A stretch of DNA of 64,000 nucleotides from Bacillota bacterium (GTDB lineage: Bacteria > Bacillota > Sulfobacillia > Sulfobacillales > Sulfobacillaceae): assembly GCA_026627385.1 (NCBI GenBank), contig JAPNUR010000004.1, positions 62,001 to 126,000 on the forward strand. The letters are read 5' to 3'. Of the stretch, positions 18,223 to 25,758 are shown one piece after another (the first letter of the stretch is position 1; the number at the start of each line of letters is the position of its first letter). The notes under the pieces are model-generated. The model ran no database searches and was not told where the DNA came from. It saw nothing but the letters and a program-made list of their open reading frames with translations. A program made the translations under genes and the position numbers.

Positions 18223-18986
18223 ACTGGTCTGTTCTCCTTCCGCTGGGTGCCAGCGAAGATCCGCTGGCCTGGATGGAGAGTTCGGCCTCGTCGCCCTTGG
18301 CCCTTGGCCGTTCCTTAATGCGGCGTTACGGGGGATCGCTCCAAGTGGTGGGATACGGGAAAGAGGAATCGCCTGTCATTCTTCAGTGGGTTTGGGCATC
18401 AGGGATTCGCGATGTGTGGCACCTGACGACCGCGGATCTGATGGCGCCGGAGCCCATGGTGGAAGCACTGTTGCCAATTTACCAAAACCGCGACAGTACG
18501 GTGATCCTTGCGGCCAGCTCGCGCGATGTGGTGCCGGGGCTGTTGGCCGCCTCGTTGGGATGGACATTAGTCCCAGAGGTGCGCGCCGTCAGCGTGGGTG
18601 TGGATGAGCGCGTGATGGTGCGCCAAGGTCGGCGAGGCGGATGGCAAGCCGATCTCCGCCTGGGTCCGCCCCTGGTGCTGTTATTGGATTGCCGATTCTT
18701 TGAGCCTTTATACCTTACGGTGCGCCAGCGCCAGCAGGCGCTCGTCGAGAAGGTGGTAATCAATCGGCGGATGGTCAGAGTCGAGGCGCGTGAACGCGTG
18801 ATGCGGCCTTACCGTCGCCTGGCTGTCAAGGGGGCAAGTTCGAGTGCCAGAGATGCGCGAACGCGGCTGGGTGCTTTGTTGCAAACGCCTAGTGAACCCT
18901 CCAAGCGCGCCAAGCGCGTCGAAGGAACAACGGACGAAGCGGTGCGGGCCATCTTAGAATTTTTGGTCCAGCAAGGTTTGATTTAG
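18219..18986 (+). CDS. etfB: Electron transfer flavoprotein beta subunit (divergent)
   Basis: The 255-residue protein is a diverged ETF-beta: an N-terminal Rossmann-like strand (VLLPLGASEDP), LGRSLMRRYGGSLQVVGYGK, then VILAASSRDVVPGLLAASLG followed by WTLVPEVRAVSV, matching the DGxxxxVPxxLAxxLGW region of the family. It is fixed as ETF-beta mainly by coupling to the unmistakable alpha subunit. The Arg-rich C-terminal 60 residues are unlike standard EtfB. A DgcB-like iron-sulfur partner is not encoded nearby. Confidence 0.72.
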   Translation: MNWSVLLPLGASEDPLAWMESSASSPLALGRSLMRRYGGSLQVVGYGKEESPVILQWVWASGIRDVWHLTTADLMAPEPMVEALLPIYQNRDSTVILAASSRDVVPGLLAASLGWTLVPEVRAVSVGVDERVMVRQGRRGGWQADLRLGPPLVLLLDCRFFEPLYLTVRQRQQALVEKVVINRRMVRVEARERVMRPYRRLAVKGASSSARDARTRLGALLQTPSEPSKRAKRVEGTTDEAVRAILEFLVQQGLI

Positions 18987-19471
18987 GGCACGGCGGTTTT
19001 GGACCATGCGTCGTCAGGAGTGATCCGCGCCCAACGACCAGACCGGCATGGGCGCGCCCGTTTGCGGAATGATCTCAAGACTTCTAGAGCTTGGTCACAG
19101 AGATCGTCCCACGTGTTCGGTATCAAACCAAGGCTCCAGTTCCACGTTCCGATTCGCCGATGGCCGAATGTGCCGATGATAGTAGACTTGAAGCACGCGC
19201 GGGTGCATGTGATGCCGAGCCAGCCACCGTTGCCCGCCCCCGCGGTGGTTGATGCTGCTAGATATCTTCGCTCGCACCATCAGGTATTGATGGCCCAGCA
19301 CCAGCTGATCGACATCCGTGTCATCCTCACGGCTTCCGTGAATTCAGTGCCTCGCCCCATAGAAATCCCCTACAACCGCCGTTGGCGCAATAACCAGCAT
19401 GGAGAACGATTATCCTATCCGGCAGCTATTGATACCGCCACGAGTATTCGTCCTTTGTCGCCGTGCTGGGT
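18987..19471. other. 485-base gap between convergent genes
   Basis: Lies between etfB (plus) and dabB (minus). Frames are open for short stretches on both strands (for example 19095-19301 minus, 68 codons, rich in His and Arg) but none has a recognisable domain or ribosome site. It may contain decayed coding sequence. I see no clear terminator hairpin with a T-run. Confidence 0.4.
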
Positions 19472-21049
19472 TCAATCGACCGGCATCCTTGGTGGTTGGT
19501 CGATCGGGGAATCGGTAAAGCTTCGCCAAGCACGTAAGGCGAGGAGATCCCACCAGTGGCCGATCATTCCCTCATGTAAGAGCCAGGTATAGAGGACGTT
19601 ACGGTAGGTTTCCCCCCAGGCGATGCGACCCGACTCTGCCCCATGAATGACGACACTAAGAGCCCACAGGGTCAGAAGGGCGACAGCAAATATGAACGTA
19701 TCTGCCCTCAGGGTCGCGCCAAGGATGGATGACGGGACTGTTCCCGCCAACCAGTGGGAAAAACGCTGAATTTCGGCTAGATACCCGGCAGTCCCAAGAG
19801 CAAGGCCCAGGAGTAACACGCCCTTGTAAATGCGTGACACCGTCATTTGTCCAAGGCCCTCGATGACTTGCAGTCCCAGCGCGCCTAACAGCGCGAGCAG
19901 CACTAGCGGTTCATAATGGCGTATGAGTCCCAAGGTTTCCAGAATCCAAACCATGAGAGCCACAAGGCCGACCTTTAGGGCACGGCCGTAAAGGGCGCCG
20001 GGCGTTCGGGAAACATGAGCAGGCGATCGGAGTTCGCCGGAGCGAAGGAACAGCGTCGCCTTATACAAGCCATGAGCCATCATATGCCAGATGACAAGGG
20101 GAAACATCCCGAGTCCCGCCTCCATGAACATGAAACCCATCTGGCCCACCGTGGAATACACCAGCCGTTGCTTGACTTGCGGTTGCGTGGCCATCACGCT
20201 CTGGCCAAAGATGGCGGTGATCAAACCAACGGTAAAGATGATGGGGAGGACGGCGGGCACTTGAATCCAGAGCGGGCTCAGGCGCACGAACAAATAGCCG
20301 CTGCTGTTGACGATTCCAGCATGCATGAGAGCGGAGACCGGGGTTGGCCCGTCGGCGGTATTCGTCAGCCAAAAGTGAAGTGGGAATTGCGCGGAACGGC
20401 CCATGGTAGCCAGTATCCATAACACACTGATGACGAGAGCCGCGGCCGGATGATGGGCCCAGCGGGCAGCGAGGAGCGCGTCGTTGAACGTATGATAGCG
20501 CCACCATGCGATGAGGACGGCTCCTCCGAAGGCGAGATGATTCACACCAAAGGCTGCTATGGGTCGACTGCTGCTAGGGGCGGCCAGGCGTCTATGGGGA
20601 TAAGCCAGAAGTGCGAGGACAATCCAGTCGGTGGCCAACCAACATCCCGCCATGACGAGGAGATTGCTGGCCAGGACAAATCCTACGACAGACAGCGTGG
20701 CGAAGGATAAACGGGCTAGGAAGCGAGGAGAGTCGGGTTCTCCCTGCATATAACGCATGGCATAGCGTTGCACCAGACCGCTCAAGGTAACCACGTAGAG
20801 GGTCATTAGTGTGGTCAGGTGATTGATTGTCAGTCCCCAGGGGAATGGCCAGGCCTGGACGGTGACCGCGGGGATCCCCCGGACAGCAGAGACGATGAAA
20901 AGGCTGAGACTTAACCCCCAGGCAGTCGCCGTCGCCCCGAGGGTGATGCCCTCCATGAATCGTGGATGGCGCCGGCGCAGGATTAACGGAAGACCGGATG
21001 CAACCCCTAGTGCCCAAGGGACGGTTGCAGCGAAGAGTTCAATGTCCAT
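19472..21049 (-). CDS. dabB: DabB: NADH-dehydrogenase-like membrane subunit of an inorganic carbon pump
   Basis: A 525-residue protein with about 13 membrane helices, a member of the NuoL/MrpA proton-pumping family. It keeps the signature stretch HFWLTNTADGPTPVSALMHAGIVNSSGYL and KQRLVYSTVGQMGFM (a quinone/proton antiporter core with lysine and histidine residues in the helices). With DabA it energises CO2-to-bicarbonate conversion using the proton gradient. The ATG at 21049 follows AAAGGA at good spacing; 16 further in-frame codons upstream are unlikely. It is transcribed away from dabA, unusual for this pair. Confidence 0.85.
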   Translation of the reverse strand: MDIELFAATVPWALGVASGLPLILRRRHPRFMEGITLGATATAWGLSLSLFIVSAVRGIPAVTVQAWPFPWGLTINHLTTLMTLYVVTLSGLVQRYAMRYMQGEPDSPRFLARLSFATLSVVGFVLASNLLVMAGCWLATDWIVLALLAYPHRRLAAPSSSRPIAAFGVNHLAFGGAVLIAWWRYHTFNDALLAARWAHHPAAALVISVLWILATMGRSAQFPLHFWLTNTADGPTPVSALMHAGIVNSSGYLFVRLSPLWIQVPAVLPIIFTVGLITAIFGQSVMATQPQVKQRLVYSTVGQMGFMFMEAGLGMFPLVIWHMMAHGLYKATLFLRSGELRSPAHVSRTPGALYGRALKVGLVALMVWILETLGLIRHYEPLVLLALLGALGLQVIEGLGQMTVSRIYKGVLLLGLALGTAGYLAEIQRFSHWLAGTVPSSILGATLRADTFIFAVALLTLWALSVVIHGAESGRIAWGETYRNVLYTWLLHEGMIGHWWDLLALRAWRSFTDSPIDQPPRMPVD

Positions 21050-21076
21050 GTCCACCGTTCCTTTCGAAATTGCGGC

Positions 21077-21095
21077 GATGCCTTGTCCCGGCATC
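21077..21095. repeat. Inverted repeat over the dabA -35 box
   Basis: GATGCC (21077-21082) and GGCATC (21090-21095) flank a 7-base spacer that contains the dabA -35 hexamer. The position is ideal for a repressor or activator that senses carbon supply. The regulator is unknown. Confidence 0.5.
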
Positions 21096-21111
21096 AATAT
21101 ATCGGTATAAT
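21083..21111 (+). promoter_or_regulatory. Promoter for dabA
   Basis: TTGTCC (21083-21088), 17 bases, TATAAT (21106-21111), about 50 bases before the dabA start. The perfect -10 and ideal spacing make it the best promoter on the plus strand of this gap. Confidence 0.6.
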
Positions 21112-21122
21112 TCTCGCGACCT

Positions 21123-21152
21123 AGTATTCACGAAAAAAATATCACATGTCAA
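21123..21152 (-). promoter_or_regulatory. Promoter for dabB
   Basis: On the minus strand a consensus -35 TTGACA (21147-21152) and an AATACT -10 (21123-21128) are 18 bases apart. It fires toward dabB. The predicted dabB start point falls close to the dabA -10, so the two promoters face each other and cannot be used at once by two polymerases. Confidence 0.5.
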
Positions 21153-21168
21153 GGGAATGAGATGACCG

Positions 21169-23961
21169 ATGCCAGTTTCCTTGCGTACTGAAGACATTCG
21201 GGATTTTGTGCGGCTTACAGTTCATGAGGCGAGTCGCGCCGTGGCGCCCGTGTGGCCGATTGATTCCTTTGTGGCGCTTAACCCCTTAATAGGCTTAACG
21301 CATCTCCCGTTTTTTGAAGCGGTGGCCAAGGGCCGGCTGCTGTTTGGCAGCGATGGCTATCTACCCGAGGAAGAGTACCGCAAATGGTATCAATTGGGAC
21401 GCATTACCGATAACGATTTAGACGAGGCCATACGGCGGGTCAAACCGCCGTTGCCGCCGAAAAGTTTAATCTGCCATGGTGAAGGAGCGGAGAGCGTCAT
21501 ACGCCGCGTCTTGGTCGTCGCAGATGAGCCGGTCCCCGAAGCTTGGCGTGTCATGCTGGGCGCTCAACTTCTCGGACAAACCTGGGAGGATGAGGGTGAT
21601 GCCTGGCGCGTCATCGCCCGCGCGCGTTTGTCCGACGATGTGGAGCATTTGCCAAATTTGTCTCACTGGATAAGTCGGCTCAGTGGCCAAGATCTGGTGG
21701 GGCGGGTCGACCGTGCCGTGATCCCCTGGCTTTCGGCATTTCTCGACGAAGGGGAGGCGTCGTGGCCAATGCCTTACCGAGAGCGCGGCTTTTACGAAGC
21801 CTGGAAAACACTCATGGGGTCCACAAAAGGTGGGCGCGAGCGCATGCATGAGTTGCCCGAGAATCCCGAAGAGGCTTTGTCTGGGTTCTTGATGCGCTTT
21901 GGCATCCCCGAGTCGCAATGGTCTTCCTATTTGCTTCGCCACTTAACCCAGTTGCCGGGATGGGCGGGGTTCATTAAGTGGCGCGAGGAGCATCCGACGC
22001 GTCCGCAAAACCGGCGCCATCCCATCACGCTGGTAGAATATCTGGCTGTGCGCCTCTACTACGAATGGTGGGCGGTCGAGCCCGTATGCCGGCAGTTGTT
22101 CGGGGTCCCGGCTCATGTGGCGGAGCTTGTCGGGTATTTTGAGGATTATCTGGCCGAATTTTTCATTCGTCACATGGCACAAGGATCTAAGAGACGGACG
22201 CACTTAGCGAAATCCCGACCCAGCGAAGCCGAGGCGCGACGCCTTTATGAATCCTGGAAGAAAGCGGATTGGGACCGCGATTTGGCAAGACTCTATCGCA
22301 TGGCCCGGGCGTTAGAGATCTCGCTCGATGAAGTGCAACAAGTTGCGCGACCTGAGTTGCTGCGCTGGGTGGACTGGAACCGACAGGTATCGCCTGCGAT
22401 CCGCGGGGCCATCTGGCAGGAAGCCTTGGAGGCTCATGCGCATGAGAGGTTGCTCGCGATGCTGCAGAAAGGCGAGGATAAGGGGCCTAGTCCAGAACCC
22501 CGAACAACAGTCGTGTTTTGCATGGATGCGCGCTCGGAGGGCATTCGGCGCCACCTCGAGGCGTTGGGGCCATATGACACAGGGAGCATGGCCGGGTTTT
22601 TCGGGTTGCCGCTGGTCCTTTACGAGGAGTCAAAAGGCTCTCCCAGTCACCGTTATCCGTTTCTGGCGACACCCAAAATGGCGGTGATGGCATATCCCCG
22701 CGACGTGTCAGCGCACAGGGATGTCCTAGAGGGGCTCAAGGCACTCTATCATCGCCTCAAAGACGACCTCTTCTCCCCGTTTCCCATGGTGGAAAGCGTG
22801 GGATGGCTTGCGGGACTCTCTGCCTTCATCCGCACCGTCTGGCCGGAGTTACTCCTAAGAGTTCAGGATGTCGGGACTAACCGTGGCGATAGCCGGCTGG
22901 CTATTGATATACCGCTTGAGCGTCAGGCTGATTTTGTCGAGTCGGCATTACGAAACCTCGAAAACGCCGATAGTTGGGGGCCGCTGGTGGTATGGCTTGG
23001 CCACCGTAGTCAGTCCGTCAACAATCCTTGGGCCAGCGCATTACACTGCGGGGCGGCGGGAGGACACCCCAGCGGGATTCATGCCCGCGTGTTGGCGCTC
23101 TTCGCCAATCGCCCAGCCGTGCGCGCGATGTTGGCTCGCCGGGGGCTAGTGATTCCGCCAGAGACCTGGTTTGTCGGGGGCGAGCACAATACCACGACAG
23201 ATCGCGTGATCTTGTACGACATGAACCGGGTACCCACTTCTCATCAACCCCTTTTGCGTCGGCTCATCGAGGACCTAGAAACCGCAGGGCATCGCCATGC
23301 TCAAGAACGCGCCCGCCGGCTCATAACGAGCGCCTCGTACGCCTTCGCATCCGTTACCGGCTCAGGCGACGATCGATCCGTGCGCCAATGTCGGCGACGC
23401 AGCGTCGATTGGGCTGAAACGCGGCCGGAATGGGGCCTTTCGGGCCACATGGCCTTGATCGTGGGGCGCCGTGCCTTGACCCGGCAGCTGGATCTACAGG
23501 ATCGGGTGTTTTTGTACACCTACGATTATCGCCAGGATGTCCAGGGCCGCCAGCTTTTTGAGATTTTTCAAGGGCCCTTGATGGTCGCGCACCACATCAA
23601 CATGGCGTATTACTTTTCAGCCGTGGACCATTTGACCTATGGCGGCGGGAGCAAGGTGAGGGCGAACGTCGTAGGTGGGATTGGCGTGATGATGGGTAGC
23701 CGCAGCGATTTAAAGCCCGGATTGCCGAGGCAGTCGGTCCGCGATGATCTCGGTGTTCTGTATCACGAACCTATACGCCTTTTGGTTGTTGTCGAATCCC
23801 CGATGTCCGTCGTCGAGCGAATCTTGGATCGACAACCCGCGCTGCAAGAACTGGTGACAAATGAATGGATGCATCTTGTAATCCTCGATCCCGATACGGG
23901 GTCATGGCACCGCTATGGCCGAGAAACGTGCCCACGATGGGGGGCGCGAAGGGAGGTATGA
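21169..23961 (+). CDS. dabA: DabA: zinc carbonic-anhydrase-like subunit of an inorganic carbon pump (DUF2309)
   Basis: A 930-residue cytoplasmic protein of the DUF2309/DabA family, which binds DabB and converts CO2 to bicarbonate vectorially. The N-terminus carries WPIDSFVALNPLIGL. The beta-carbonic-anhydrase-like zinc site is complete: C451 and D453 (VVFCMDARSEG), H612 (GHRSQSVNNP) and C627 (ALHCGAAGGHPSG); the 15-residue H-to-C distance matches the Halothiobacillus enzyme. A commonly present extra Cys after CGA is Ala here. AAGGGA lies upstream of the ATG. Together with ppc in this window it suggests growth where CO2 is limiting. Confidence 0.92.
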   Translation: MPVSLRTEDIRDFVRLTVHEASRAVAPVWPIDSFVALNPLIGLTHLPFFEAVAKGRLLFGSDGYLPEEEYRKWYQLGRITDNDLDEAIRRVKPPLPPKSLICHGEGAESVIRRVLVVADEPVPEAWRVMLGAQLLGQTWEDEGDAWRVIARARLSDDVEHLPNLSHWISRLSGQDLVGRVDRAVIPWLSAFLDEGEASWPMPYRERGFYEAWKTLMGSTKGGRERMHELPENPEEALSGFLMRFGIPESQWSSYLLRHLTQLPGWAGFIKWREEHPTRPQNRRHPITLVEYLAVRLYYEWWAVEPVCRQLFGVPAHVAELVGYFEDYLAEFFIRHMAQGSKRRTHLAKSRPSEAEARRLYESWKKADWDRDLARLYRMARALEISLDEVQQVARPELLRWVDWNRQVSPAIRGAIWQEALEAHAHERLLAMLQKGEDKGPSPEPRTTVVFCMDARSEGIRRHLEALGPYDTGSMAGFFGLPLVLYEESKGSPSHRYPFLATPKMAVMAYPRDVSAHRDVLEGLKALYHRLKDDLFSPFPMVESVGWLAGLSAFIRTVWPELLLRVQDVGTNRGDSRLAIDIPLERQADFVESALRNLENADSWGPLVVWLGHRSQSVNNPWASALHCGAAGGHPSGIHARVLALFANRPAVRAMLARRGLVIPPETWFVGGEHNTTTDRVILYDMNRVPTSHQPLLRRLIEDLETAGHRHAQERARRLITSASYAFASVTGSGDDRSVRQCRRRSVDWAETRPEWGLSGHMALIVGRRALTRQLDLQDRVFLYTYDYRQDVQGRQLFEIFQGPLMVAHHINMAYYFSAVDHLTYGGGSKVRANVVGGIGVMMGSRSDLKPGLPRQSVRDDLGVLYHEPIRLLVVVESPMSVVERILDRQPALQELVTNEWMHLVILDPDTGSWHRYGRETCPRWGARREV

Positions 23962-24064
23962 CCGATTGCGCGTCCACCGAGAAACCCTCGCCTGGCGCTA
24001 GTCGCCAGGGTCGTTGAGGTGTACAGTATGATGGGAAGAAAGTCAGCACCAAGGGGGATTTCAG

Positions 24065-24343
24065 GTGTCCCATTGGACGTTTCTGACCAATCATGCGCAA
24101 GTCTTGTTGTGTCTCGCGCGAAATGGGGGTCGCATGACGGCCCGCGAGATTTCGCAAACGGTGGGCATTACCGAACGGGCCGTTCAGCGCATTTTGGACG
24201 ACTTGGAAGAAGCCGGTTACATTTCTCGCCACCGTGAGGGGCGGCAAAACCATTATGAAATTCACCCGGAGTTGCCCATGCGCCACCCTGCCCAGCGCGG
24301 GCGGGCGATTCGCGACCTTCTCAGTTTGTTAGAGGATGGCTGA
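24065..24343 (+). CDS. Small winged-helix regulator (ArsR/MarR-like)
   Basis: A 92-residue DNA-binding protein consisting of little more than one winged helix: GRMTAREISQTVGITERAVQ then RILDDLEEAGYISRHREGRQ, a helix-turn-helix followed by a basic wing, ending in an acidic helix. The GTG start follows AAGGGGGAT. It lies 104 bases after dabA on the same strand and converges on the MFS gene, so it could control either; a palindrome before the MFS gene is a candidate site. No metal-binding cysteines are visible. Confidence 0.75.
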   Translation: MSHWTFLTNHAQVLLCLARNGGRMTAREISQTVGITERAVQRILDDLEEAGYISRHREGRQNHYEIHPELPMRHPAQRGRAIRDLLSLLEDG

Positions 24344-24365
24344 GACGTCTCCCCACAAGAAGGGC

Positions 24366-25556
24366 TTATGGCTGTGGCGCTTCCGCGACAGTGTCCTGGC
24401 GATGGGGGTGAATGGGCATCCCTAATACGGCCGGCATCGAGATTAAGGTCAGCGCCACCAAAATCCAGACAGCCGTCGCGTCAGTGGTTCGCGCCGCAAT
24501 GTACGTAATGGGAATGACCATGATGGCGCCCAGGCCGTTGGCCAGGCCTAAAGCGATACCTGATCCTAGTGCCGGATTCTCCTTGAAAATATCTTGCCCA
24601 ATGAGCATGGTGGTCGAGGCTGAACCAAATAACGCGATGCCCATCAGGCCCAGCACGGGCCAAATCCAAAAACCGTGCAGCAGCACAAAACCGGCCAAAC
24701 TGATCGCACTCAGCGCACTGGTGCCGTACAGGATCGCGGATTTGCCTACGCGGTCGTTGAGAATTCCGCCGACAAGATTGCCAGCGATGCCGACGCCAAT
24801 CAGGACGGTAACCAGAGCCGCTCCGGTGACCAGTGATCCGCCGCGCTGGTGCCAAATAATGGGTGAGAGCGTGGTTATCTCATAGGCTGTGCCCGAGCGG
24901 ACTAAGGTATACACCAAAAGCGCCAGAGCCGGCTTTGCGTGTCGGCGAAAATGAATGGGGGCCTGGCGCTGGGTGCGCCGGGGCAGCGGGGGGACAACTC
25001 GGAGGACCCAGGGATAGGTGATCAAAAGCGGTAGGGCCAGAAGCCAAAGCCAACTCAACCCCAGCGCGTGCACAACCACACCGGCTGCCAAAGGGCCGAG
25101 ACTCCGCCCAATTTCCCCCCCGACGAGGAAAACAGACATGCCAAAGCCCGGCTTTCCGCCAAGTTGGCTGCGGGTGAGTGAAAGCGCTTGGGGATGAAAC
25201 GCGGTGTTGCCGATGCCGGTAAAGAGGAGGAGCAGCAAAATAAGCCACACGGGATGAGCCCATCCCACGAGAGCCGCGCCGAGCGTGCTGAGAGCAACGC
25301 CTCCGAGCACCAAGAGGCGCCCGCCAAGACGGTCGGCAATCCATCCGGACAACGGTTGCAACCCTTGACCCAATCCCAGGGCAGTCATGAAGGCGCCGGC
25401 CAGGGCGACGGGGACATGTCGTTCCGACAGAATAAAAGGTAAAATCCCTGGCAAATAGTTGGCAATTCCGTCGTTGAGAAAGTGCGTCCACGTAAGCCAG
25501 CCCATCACGTTGACGTTGGGTCGCCTGGGGCGCGCAGTAGCGATTGAACCCGTCAT
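24366..25556 (-). CDS. MFS transporter, fosmidomycin-resistance-like
   Basis: A 396-residue protein with 12 predicted membrane helices. The start (WLTWTHFLNDGIANYLPGIL) and the loop SGWIADRLGGRLLV between TM2 and TM3 (the MFS motif A region) resemble the Fsr/FosR drug-exporter branch. A G-rich ribosome site (GAGGGGGGCG) precedes the ATG. It is probably a single-gene unit with a palindromic operator just upstream. The exported substrate cannot be read from sequence. Confidence 0.8.
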   Translation of the reverse strand: MTGSIATARPRRPNVNVMGWLTWTHFLNDGIANYLPGILPFILSERHVPVALAGAFMTALGLGQGLQPLSGWIADRLGGRLLVLGGVALSTLGAALVGWAHPVWLILLLLLFTGIGNTAFHPQALSLTRSQLGGKPGFGMSVFLVGGEIGRSLGPLAAGVVVHALGLSWLWLLALPLLITYPWVLRVVPPLPRRTQRQAPIHFRRHAKPALALLVYTLVRSGTAYEITTLSPIIWHQRGGSLVTGAALVTVLIGVGIAGNLVGGILNDRVGKSAILYGTSALSAISLAGFVLLHGFWIWPVLGLMGIALFGSASTTMLIGQDIFKENPALGSGIALGLANGLGAIMVIPITYIAARTTDATAVWILVALTLISMPAVLGMPIHPHRQDTVAEAPQP

Positions 25557-25575
25557 GATACGCCCCCCTCAATTC

Positions 25576-25592
25576 ACTATCCTTTTGATAGT
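25576..25592. promoter_or_regulatory. Perfect palindrome before the MFS gene
   Basis: ACTATC-N5-GATAGT lies 20 bases upstream of the MFS ATG. The half-sites are perfect, as expected for a small dimeric winged-helix repressor; the gene at 24065 is a candidate. Not tied to an obvious -10. Confidence 0.45.
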
Positions 25593-25638
25593 ATCACAGG
25601 GGATGGCCCATGGTGAAAGGAAATTTGATCATCGATGG

Positions 25639-25681
25639 GGGCACAGAATGGCGCCCTTTTTGCAGCCGCGTTTCTGTGCCC
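25639..25681. repeat. 10-bp perfect inverted repeat
   Basis: GGGCACAGAA (25639-25648) pairs with TTCTGTGCCC (25672-25681) across 23 bases. It lies between the L,D-transpeptidase stop (25759, minus) and the MFS promoter region. Without a T-run it is not a standard terminator, but it could end or protect the upstream message. Confidence 0.45.
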
Positions 25682-25758
25682 TAATAGAGCTCAGGGGAAT
25701 CACAAATTCGACCACGTAACCCGAAAGTGCGGAACGTGCGTTACAGCTTTGAACTCGG

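Noticed and set aside
18999-19592. 197-codon open frame on the plus strand
   Set aside because: No ribosome site or domain, and its end overlaps dabB on the opposite strand; composition looks non-coding.
20015-20422. 135-codon plus-strand frame inside dabB
   Set aside because: A shadow of the strongly supported dabB reading frame with charged, low-complexity translation.
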